Under the pieces are notes generated by a model, which was given only the letters and a program-made list of their open reading frames with translations, was not told where the DNA came from and did no database searches. Both the position numbers and the translations under genes were made by a program. This document shows, one piece after another, positions 57,580 through 64,000 of a DNA stretch of 64,000 nucleotides. Origin of the DNA: Rhodocyclaceae bacterium (GTDB taxonomy: Bacteria > Pseudomonadota > Gammaproteobacteria > Burkholderiales > Rhodocyclaceae); NCBI GenBank assembly GCA_030824115.1, contig JAVBYI010000020.1, positions 89,458-153,457 on the forward strand. The letters are read 5' to 3'. Within the stretch, counting starts at the first letter, position 1. Each line of letters starts with the position of its first letter.

Positions 57580-58173
57580 TCAGAACAGTTCGATCTTTTT
57601 CTCAGTCGACACGGTCGTTTTCTTTGGCACGATGAGTGACTTTTCGTAATCACTTTCGGCCTTGACCATCGCCACCACTTCGGGCTGGTTGATCGGGTTG
57701 CGGCGACAGAAGGCATCGCCGCTGACCGGGTCGATGATCACCTTGCGCGACCAGGCACCACCGAAGTCGGAGGCAACCAGCGGCACCTTTTCGCGTTCGA
57801 GCCATTCCTTGGCAAAAATGGCGTTACGCTCGCCGATGGCCATCTGGATTGAATTGACAATGTTGCCGCCGCCGAAGGCCTTGGCAATCAGTCGGGCGGG
57901 CGACGCGCCTCTGGCATACATGGCGTTGCGCAACACTTCCATCGCATAGTCGCCGTTCAATACCACGTCCTCATCCTGCATCTTGCTGGAGGTGCGGCTG
58001 GGCAACAGAAAATGGTTCATGCCAGCCAGCTTCAGTTTTGGATCGTAGAAGCAGACAGCGACGCAGGAGCCGAGCAGGGTGGCGATCGGTCGGTCGGTCT
58101 GCACCGACCAGCCGCCTGGGTTGATGTTGAGTGCCTGGCGTTCAAGCTCTTTGCCGGAAGTGACGGGAGGCAT
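57580..58173 (-). CDS. cheD: chemoreceptor glutamine deamidase CheD
   Basis: 197 residues. Catalytic Cys in TLLGSCVAVCFYD and His in GMNHFLLPSR; GERNAIFAKEWL follows. It deamidates Gln to Glu on chemoreceptors and adjusts adaptation. It is the last che gene here, 3 bp after cheB. Confidence 0.94.
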   Translation of the reverse strand: MPPVTSGKELERQALNINPGGWSVQTDRPIATLLGSCVAVCFYDPKLKLAGMNHFLLPSRTSSKMQDEDVVLNGDYAMEVLRNAMYARGASPARLIAKAFGGGNIVNSIQMAIGERNAIFAKEWLEREKVPLVASDFGGAWSRKVIIDPVSGDAFCRRNPINQPEVVAMVKAESDYEKSLIVPKKTTVSTEKKIELF

Positions 58174-58176
58174 GTC

Positions 58177-59256
58177 TTAGCGTCCGTACGCAATGATTTC
58201 CTGCGGGATGCGGTCGAGCGGCACGATCTTGTCCACGCCGCCCATGTCGATGGCCACCTTGGGCATGCCAAACACCACGCAAGTCGATTCATCTTCCGCC
58301 ACCGTCTGTGCGCCTGAATCGTGCATTTCCTTCATGCCACGGGCACCGTCGTCGCCCATGCCGGTCATGATGACGCCCAGTGCATTGCGGCCGGCGACTT
58401 GCGCAACCGAGCGGAACAGTACATCTACCGAGGGCTTGTGGCGATTGACCACCGGGCCGTCGGCCACGGTGACGTAATACTGGGCACCGCTGCGCTTGAG
58501 CATCATGTGGCGGCCACCGGGAGCGATCAGCGCGCGGCCGGGCAGCACGCGGTCACCATCCTTGGCTTCGCGCACTTCAAGGGAACACAGGCTGTTGAGG
58601 CGCTCGGCAAACATCGCGGTGAATTTCTCCGGCATGTGCTGGACGATGACGATGCCGGCGGTGACACCGGGCAGCTTGGTCAGCACGGCTTCGAGTGCCT
58701 GGGTGCCGCCGGTCGAGGTGCCGATGGCGATGACTTTGTCGGTGGTGTTGGCCATGGCTACGCCGCTGGCGGCCTGGGCGGCCAGCATGGCATCCGCTGT
58801 CAGCTTGGGTCGCAGCGTGGGGGGGAGACTGGCACCCGGGGTGACACGGCGCATGTTGGCGCGTGCGGCGGCGCGTACGGCCGAGACAATATCGTTGCCG
58901 CTTTCCTGCAGGAACTGCTTCACGCCCATTTTCGGCTTGGTGATGATCGAGAGCGCACCGGCGGCCAGCGCTTCCATCGTCGTTGCCGCGCCTTTCTCGG
59001 CCAGCGAGGAGCACACCACGAAGGGCGTCGGGTGCTCGGTCATGATCTTCCTGAGGAAGGTGATGCCGTCCATGCGTGGCATTTCGATGTCGGTGACGAT
59101 CACGTCCGGCCACGCCAGTTTCATCTTCTCGATGGCGTAAAGCGGATCGGCAACCGCCGCGATGACCTCGATATCGGCCTCTCTCTCGAGTGTTTCCCGG
59201 TTGACCTGACGGACCACGGCAGAATCGTCAACCAGCAGGACTTTGATTTTGGCCAT
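58177..59256 (-). CDS. cheB: protein-glutamate methylesterase CheB
   Basis: 359 residues. Receiver domain with phosphorylation Asp in [11 protein letters not shown]. The methylesterase domain has Ser in [10 protein letters not shown], His in [10 protein letters not shown] and Asp in [11 protein letters not shown]. It removes methyl groups added by CheR. Confidence 0.96.
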   Translation of the reverse strand: MAKIKVLLVDDSAVVRQVNRETLEREADIEVIAAVADPLYAIEKMKLAWPDVIVTDIEMPRMDGITFLRKIMTEHPTPFVVCSSLAEKGAATTMEALAAGALSIITKPKMGVKQFLQESGNDIVSAVRAAARANMRRVTPGASLPPTLRPKLTADAMLAAQAASGVAMANTTDKVIAIGTSTGGTQALEAVLTKLPGVTAGIVIVQHMPEKFTAMFAERLNSLCSLEVREAKDGDRVLPGRALIAPGGRHMMLKRSGAQYYVTVADGPVVNRHKPSVDVLFRSVAQVAGRNALGVIMTGMGDDGARGMKEMHDSGAQTVAEDESTCVVFGMPKVAIDMGGVDKIVPLDRIPQEIIAYGR

Positions 59257-59258
59257 GG

Positions 59259-60074
59259 TTAGTTGGGCAGGCGATAAATGGTGGGTTTGACGGTTTTCAG
59301 CGTCTCGTTGATGCCATTGAGGCTTTCCGAGTGACCGACGATGAAATAGCCGCCGGGGCGCAGCTTTTCCACCATGCGGGCAACAACCTTGCGCTTGGTA
59401 TCGTTATCGAAATAGATCATTACGTTGCGCAGGAAGATCACATGAAACTTGCCGAGATCGGGCAACGTGGTATTCAGGTTGATCTGCATGAAGCGTGTAT
59501 GACGCCGCAGGCTCGGGTCGATGATGAAGCTGCCTTCCTGGGTGCGCACGCCTTTCAGGCAGTATTTCCTGAGATATTCCTTGGGCAGGCCGCGCGTGCG
59601 GTCGAGCCAGTACTGGCCGCGTTGGGCGATACCGAGCACATGGGTGCTGATATCCGAACCAAGAATCGACCACTGGGCATCGGCACCGAGTTCATCGGCC
59701 AGGACCATCGAGAGGGTGTAGATCTCCTCGCCGGTGGACGAGGCGCCGCTCCAGATGTCGAGCGATTGGCCGGCCGGGTGCTGCGGGATGACGACCTGGC
59801 GCAAAAAGTCGAAATGCGCCTCTTCGCGGAAAAAATAGGTTTCATTGGTGGTCAGCAGATCCACCATCGTCTGGCGTTCGTGCGGATCGTTGCCGTTGGC
59901 CACATGCTTGTAGTAAGCACCGAAGCTGGGCAGACTCAATGCCGTGAGGCGCTTGCCGAGGCGCCCCACCAGTAACACCTTTTTCGAGTCGGCAAGGCTG
60001 ATGCCGGCAATCTGGTAAATCAGGCGCTGGAACTGGGCGAACTCGGCATCGGTGATACTGGGGTGGTCAAGCAT
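59259..60074 (-). CDS. cheR: chemotaxis protein methyltransferase CheR
   Basis: 271 residues. N-terminal helical domain, then the SAM domain with [29 protein letters not shown] and [11 protein letters not shown]. It methylates receptor glutamates using SAM. It is 2 bp from cheB. Confidence 0.96.
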   Translation of the reverse strand: MLDHPSITDAEFAQFQRLIYQIAGISLADSKKVLLVGRLGKRLTALSLPSFGAYYKHVANGNDPHERQTMVDLLTTNETYFFREEAHFDFLRQVVIPQHPAGQSLDIWSGASSTGEEIYTLSMVLADELGADAQWSILGSDISTHVLGIAQRGQYWLDRTRGLPKEYLRKYCLKGVRTQEGSFIIDPSLRRHTRFMQINLNTTLPDLGKFHVIFLRNVMIYFDNDTKRKVVARMVEKLRPGGYFIVGHSESLNGINETLKTVKPTIYRLPN

Positions 60075-60115
60075 GGAGGGGACACGTCATTTCGGCAAGC
60101 GGGAGTCTACCCGTT

Positions 60116-60140
60116 TGCCGTCCTGCCAGCGCCGACATTT
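60116..60140 (-). repeat. dispersed repeat copy 19 (between receptor and cheR)
   Basis: AAAT form with one mismatch (CCTGCC). It starts about 10 bp after the receptor stop codon. Confidence 0.88.
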
Positions 60141-60150
60141 CTGAAAAAAA

Positions 60151-62025
60151 CTATGACGTCTCGTTGACCTTGAAGAAGGCCATCAGGTCATGCAGTTTTT
60201 CCACTTGGCCGCCCATTTCTGCAGCGGTGGCGGCGAGTTCTTCGGAAGCCGAGGCGTTTTGCTGTGTGGCCTGATTCAACTGGCCCATTGCGCCGTTGAT
60301 CTGGCCGACGCCCTGGCTTTGCTCCTGCGAAGCGGCGGCAATTTCCTGAACGAGGTCGGAGGTCTTCTTGATCGAAGGCACCATCTCGTCGAGCAGTGAG
60401 CCGGCCTTTTCGGCCAGTTTCACTGAGCTGGAAGCAACCTGCCCGATTTCCTGCGCGGCCACCTGAGCGCGTTCGGCCAGCTTGCGCACTTCCGCCGCGA
60501 CGACAGCGAAGCCCTTGCCATGTTCGCCGGCACGGGCGGCCTCGATGGCGGCGTTGAGGGCGAGCAGGTTGGTCTGGTAGGCGATATCGTCGATGATGCC
60601 GATTTTGCCGGCAATCTGCTTCATCGCATCGACGGTTTCCTTGACCGCTCCGCCGCCCTCGATGGCCTGATGGGCCGCACCCGAGGCCATGGTGTTGGTA
60701 ACGTTGGCATTATCCGTGTTCTGGTTGATGCTGGCCGTGATCTGTTCGACGCTTGCCGTCGTTTCCTCGACCGAGGCCGCCTGTTCGGAACTCGATTGCG
60801 ACAGCGATTGTGCCGTGGCCGAGACCTGGCTGGCCGAGTTGAGCAGGATGTCCGAGGTTTTCGAGACTTCACCGATGGTATGGGCGAGCTTGTCGATGGT
60901 ATAGGCCATGGAAGCCATCAATTGGCCCATTTCGTCTTTCGAGTCGATCCTGGCCTGTACCGTGAGGTCACCATGCGAAAGTGCCTTGGCGACATCCACC
61001 GCCTCGTGCAGACGCCGCAACATGCCGGAAAGCTGCCAGAAGAAGGCAATGGCCAGAATCACGACCACCACGGACGAGATGGCTGAAAACGCCACGCCGA
61101 ACAGTGCATGATCGCCATAATTCTTCACCGTGTGCTGCAATTCGGTGGCGAGCGCATCTTCAAAACCCTTCATCGCGTCGATCTTGGCCGTGATGGTCGA
61201 GAACCAGATGGGCGGCTCGATGCCGAAATTGCCTTCGAAGGCTTTTTCAATGACCGTGTTGCGCATGCGGATGGTTTCCTGCGCAGGTTTGTCGGCATAG
61301 AGCGCGTCGAGCGCCTTGAGGGTTTCTGCCGAGGCCAGCGTGCGGAAGGTGGCGAGATTGACATCCTGGGCGGTGACAATCGTTTGCAGACGCTGGAAGA
61401 GCGCAACATTCAGGCTCACGTTGGCGGCGATGGTGCCGTTGACCGTCGCCCGTTCACGGCCTGCCTGTTCCTTGGCGTTGATGAACAGGGTGTAGGCCAT
61501 CACGCGTTTCGCAATCCCCGCTTCGTCGGTCACGGCGGTGGAGAGTCCGAGCATGGCGAGCAGCCGGTCGATCGCCGAGGTATAGAAGCCGAAGGACTCG
61601 GGGCCTGTCGCCTGCTGCGCGGAAATGCGACTGCGGGTATCCGCCAGCTTGCCGAGGTTGGCGATGCCCTCGTCGAGTGTGTGCCGCAAGTTTTCGGGCA
61701 TCGCCGCAACCTCGCCGCTGGCGAGGAGTTGGGCCAATGCTTTGTGCCGGGTATCGGTCAGGGTGCGCTGTTGACCAAGCTCGTCGGCAAACTTGGCGCC
61801 CTTGCTGCCGATGAAGCCGGCCGACAGCCCGCGTTCCTTTTGCAGTTCATGCACCACGCCACTGACGGCAATGCCGGTGCGGACGATGGCGGTGACTTGC
61901 TGCGACTGCCGCAATTCCCGCCAGTCGCCCATCAGATTGACAATGGAGTAGTAAAGCGTACCGGCCAATACCAAGCCGAATAGCAATAACAAGCGCCCCC
62001 GCAGGGTGCTGAATAGTCCCTTCAT
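60151..62025 (-). CDS. methyl-accepting chemotaxis protein with NIT sensor
   Basis: 624 residues. TM1 ([18 protein letters not shown]), then a periplasmic helical NIT-type domain with the hallmark [17 protein letters not shown]2 lies near 305-327 ([16 protein letters not shown]). HAMP follows, then the signalling domain with the conserved tip [23 protein letters not shown] domains bind nitrate/nitrite in some proteins; ligand here unproven. Confidence 0.92.
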   Translation of the reverse strand: MKGLFSTLRGRLLLLFGLVLAGTLYYSIVNLMGDWRELRQSQQVTAIVRTGIAVSGVVHELQKERGLSAGFIGSKGAKFADELGQQRTLTDTRHKALAQLLASGEVAAMPENLRHTLDEGIANLGKLADTRSRISAQQATGPESFGFYTSAIDRLLAMLGLSTAVTDEAGIAKRVMAYTLFINAKEQAGRERATVNGTIAANVSLNVALFQRLQTIVTAQDVNLATFRTLASAETLKALDALYADKPAQETIRMRNTVIEKAFEGNFGIEPPIWFSTITAKIDAMKGFEDALATELQHTVKNYGDHALFGVAFSAISSVVVVILAIAFFWQLSGMLRRLHEAVDVAKALSHGDLTVQARIDSKDEMGQLMASMAYTIDKLAHTIGEVSKTSDILLNSASQVSATAQSLSQSSSEQAASVEETTASVEQITASINQNTDNANVTNTMASGAAHQAIEGGGAVKETVDAMKQIAGKIGIIDDIAYQTNLLALNAAIEAARAGEHGKGFAVVAAEVRKLAERAQVAAQEIGQVASSSVKLAEKAGSLLDEMVPSIKKTSDLVQEIAAASQEQSQGVGQINGAMGQLNQATQQNASASEELAATAAEMGGQVEKLHDLMAFFKVNETS

Positions 62026-62104
62026 TACAACCTCCTCGCTCTACCTTGACTGATTGTTGCCGCCTCGATGCGGGCGGTCTTTGATTTCTGTCAAGTTTGC
62101 TGAC

Positions 62105-62126
62105 GCCGTCCTGCCAGCGCCGATTT
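62105..62126 (-). repeat. dispersed repeat copy 20 (between the two receptors)
   Basis: Two mismatches (CCTGCC, CGATTT). It follows the stop codon of the upstream receptor directly, a placement like that of copy 19. Confidence 0.82.
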
Positions 62127-63665
62127 TTATTTCTGCAATTTGAAAAACGCCATCAAATCCTGTAACTGATTTACTTGTCCGTTCATTTCCTCGGCGGTGG
62201 CCGCCAGTTCTTCGGAGGCCGAAGCATTTTGCTGGGTCGCCTTGTTGACCTGACCCATCGCGCCGTTGATCTGGCCGACGCCGGCCGATTGTTCGTTCGA
62301 CGCCGCAGCAATTTCCTCGACCAGATCGGCTGTTTTGCGAATGGTCGGCACCATCTCTTCAAGCAGCGCGCCGGCCTTCTCGGCACGTCGGACGGACGAG
62401 CTGGCTAGCCCGCCAATTTCCTGGGCGGCGACCTGCGAGCGCTCGGCCAGCTTGCGCACCTCGGCGGCGACGACGGCAAAGCCCTTGCCGGCATCGCCGG
62501 CGCGGGCTGCTTCGATCGCGGCATTGAGGGCCAGCAGATTGGTCTGGTAGGCGATGTCGTCCACGATGCCGATCTTGTCGGCGATCTGCTTCATGGCCTC
62601 TACGGTTTCCTTGACGGCATCGCCGCCTTCGACCGCCTGTACTGAGGCATTGCTGGCCATGTTGTTGGTGAGCTTCGAATTCTCGGTGTTCTGCGCAATC
62701 GAGGCGGTCATTTGCTCGACGCTTGCAGTGGTTTCCTCGACCGAGGCCGCCTGCTCACTGGCCGATTGCGAGAGCGACTGCGCCGTCTCGGAGACCTGAT
62801 GAGCGGCATTGCCGATCTCGCTGGCTGTGGTGCTGACATCGGCGATGATGCCCCGCAGCTTGTCGATCATCGCCTGCATGGCGGCGCTTAGCGACGCCAG
62901 CTCATCGCGGCCGACCGGATGGCATTGCACCGAGAGATCGCCTTGTGCGAGAGCATGCGAGGCATCTACGGCAAGTTTGAGCGGTTGGGTAATCGAGCGC
63001 ACGATGGCAATGCCAAGGGCGATGGCGATCAGGACCGCCAGCGTGCCGGCACCGATGACCCAGTTGCGTGCGGTCAGGTAGATGGTGCTGGCCGCTTCAT
63101 TGAGCATCTGCGACTCCTCCTCGAAGCTCTTCGAGAGGGCATCGGCCTGTTTGTTGAACGCATTCTGGTTCGGGTTGACCTTTTTCAGCAGCAGGATATT
63201 GGCCTCGCGGTATTCGCCCTGCAGCATGGCGGCCAGTGTCGGCTTGAAACCTTCTTCGACCAGCGGCTTTTGCGCCGCGCGCAAGGCGGCGAGGATTTTG
63301 GCTTCTTCAGGATGGTCTGCCTCACGTGCCGAAAATTTCGCCCAGACCACGTCACTTTCCTTGAGACGGTTGGCGATGTTATCGGTGTGCAGGGTGGCGG
63401 GGTGGTCGTGCATTGCCAGGAAGGGACTGTCCGGTGCGTGCTGGAGCGAAAGCAGAATCTGTGTACGAATCTCTCCGTAGTGGTTGACGACTTCCGCCAG
63501 TTGCCCTTTGGGAATGATGTTTTCCTTGAAGGTGTTGTCGCTTTGCTCCATCAGTCCCCGGAGATTCCAGAGGCTGATCGCGGCAATAAGCGCCATCAGG
63601 GCGATCATGATGACCAGCAAAGCGCCCAGACGCGGGCCGATTCGAATGTTTTGCAGCAGGCTCAT
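62127..63665 (-). CDS. methyl-accepting chemotaxis protein with four-helix sensor
   Basis: 512 residues. TM1 ([19 protein letters not shown]), a periplasmic four-helix-bundle-type ligand domain of about 150 residues, TM2 ([20 protein letters not shown]), HAMP, and a signalling domain nearly the same as that of the next receptor ([20 protein letters not shown]). Ligand unknown. The nearly identical cytoplasmic halves suggest duplication. Confidence 0.92.
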   Translation of the reverse strand: MSLLQNIRIGPRLGALLVIMIALMALIAAISLWNLRGLMEQSDNTFKENIIPKGQLAEVVNHYGEIRTQILLSLQHAPDSPFLAMHDHPATLHTDNIANRLKESDVVWAKFSAREADHPEEAKILAALRAAQKPLVEEGFKPTLAAMLQGEYREANILLLKKVNPNQNAFNKQADALSKSFEEESQMLNEAASTIYLTARNWVIGAGTLAVLIAIALGIAIVRSITQPLKLAVDASHALAQGDLSVQCHPVGRDELASLSAAMQAMIDKLRGIIADVSTTASEIGNAAHQVSETAQSLSQSASEQAASVEETTASVEQMTASIAQNTENSKLTNNMASNASVQAVEGGDAVKETVEAMKQIADKIGIVDDIAYQTNLLALNAAIEAARAGDAGKGFAVVAAEVRKLAERSQVAAQEIGGLASSSVRRAEKAGALLEEMVPTIRKTADLVEEIAAASNEQSAGVGQINGAMGQVNKATQQNASASEELAATAEEMNGQVNQLQDLMAFFKLQK

Positions 63666-63682
63666 GGCATTATTTCCCCGGG

Positions 63683-64000
63683 TTAGATGGCAGCAACGGC
63701 TTCCGGCGAACTTTCGGCGACATTGGCGAGGAGCGCCATCTCGTCGACGGAGAGGACGCGGTCGATCTGGAGGATGATGACGAACTTGCCGGCGACCTTG
63801 CCCATGCCAGCGATGAAGTCGGCGCGGATTTTGGCGCCGAAGGAGGGCGGTGGTTCGATCTCACTGGCCTGGATTTCGAGGACTTCGGACACGGCATCGA
63901 CCATGATGCCGATATCGTGCTTGGCATCCTCCTGCGTTACCTCGACGATGACGATACAGGTGCGGCGCTGGACGGCGGAGACCTTGCCGCCGAAGCGGGC
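63683..64000 (-). CDS. cheW: chemotaxis coupling protein CheW (partial)
   Basis: The frame is open to the right edge. It reads [20 protein letters not shown] at the cut end, then [18 protein letters not shown] and [17 protein letters not shown]. This is the C-terminal half of CheW, which links receptors to CheA. The N-terminus is outside the window. Positioned before the two receptors in the same orientation. Confidence 0.92.
   Translation of the reverse strand, partial: ARFGGKVSAVQRRTCIVIVEVTQEDAKHDIGIMVDAVSEVLEIQASEIEPPPSFGAKIRADFIAGMGKVAGKFVIILQIDRVLSVDEMALLANVAESSPEAVAAI

Overview
The window is a 64 kb stretch of a chromosome from a betaproteobacterium, most likely a member of the Rhodocyclales (Dechloromonas/Azonexus-like). 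That placement is inferred from protein sequence character and gene order (rne-rluC, rpmF-plsX-fabHDG-acpP-fabF, rpoE-rseABC-mucD-lepA-lepB-rnc-era-recO-pdxJ-acpS-nagZ, efp-earP, pyrG-kdsA-eno-ftsB) and not from a marker-gene comparison. Almost all of it is housekeeping DNA, with a few accessory patches.

Layout. 1-2.8 kb: small genes, a YajD HNH protein, a HipA-like YjjJ kinase and a low-molecular-weight phosphatase. 2.8-7.9 kb: RNase E, divergent RluC, a Gph-type phosphatase and a Rieske protein. 7.9-16.8 kb: SppA-like protease, tetrapyrrole-methylase-fold enzyme, Maf, then the YceD-L32-fatty acid synthesis operon. 16.7-22.8 kb: NadB and the divergent sigma-E/RseABC/MucD envelope-stress operon plus a glutaredoxin-like protein. 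22.8-30.2 kb: the LepA-LepB-Rnc-Era-RecO-PdxJ-AcpS-NagZ run. 30.2-31.9 kb: EF-P and its arginine rhamnosyltransferase EarP. 32-34.1 kb: a TPR membrane protein and a BrnT/BrnA toxin-antitoxin pair. 34.1-41 kb: UvrC, PgsA, PyrG, KdsA, Eno, FtsB and an orphan FliL-like protein. 41.0-43.0 kb: an accessory segment. 43.0-49.5 kb: a minus-strand operon queD-gcvT-gcvH-gcvP-gcvR-gamma-carbonic anhydrase-SIMPL protein. 49.5-57.6 kb: radical SAM protein, XRE regulator, LysC, two tRNA-Ser genes, YaiI, AmiD-like amidase, alcohol dehydrogenase, a two-domain TusA protein and unknowns. 57.6-64 kb: a minus-strand chemotaxis cluster (cheW partial, two receptors, cheR, cheB, cheD).

Two things stand out. First, a 20-24 bp directional repeat, core GTCGGCGCTGGCGRGACGGC preceded by AAA or AAAT, occurs 20 times (about one per 3.2 kb, both orientations). 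It lies between genes and also in frame inside conserved genes (rne, gph, fabH, rseA, pdxJ, earP, uvrC, pyrG, gcvR, gcvP twice, gcvT, and the gene after fabF). This density and tolerance resemble DNA-uptake-type sequences more than an ordinary intergenic palindrome. Second, at 41.0-43.0 kb a segment offset by exactly 2000 bp is bounded by 41 bp direct repeats (one mismatch). It carries a HigB/HigA-like toxin-antitoxin pair and a HEPN-type protein with an R-x4-H motif, and looks like a small acquired stress or defence island inserted between two convergent genes.
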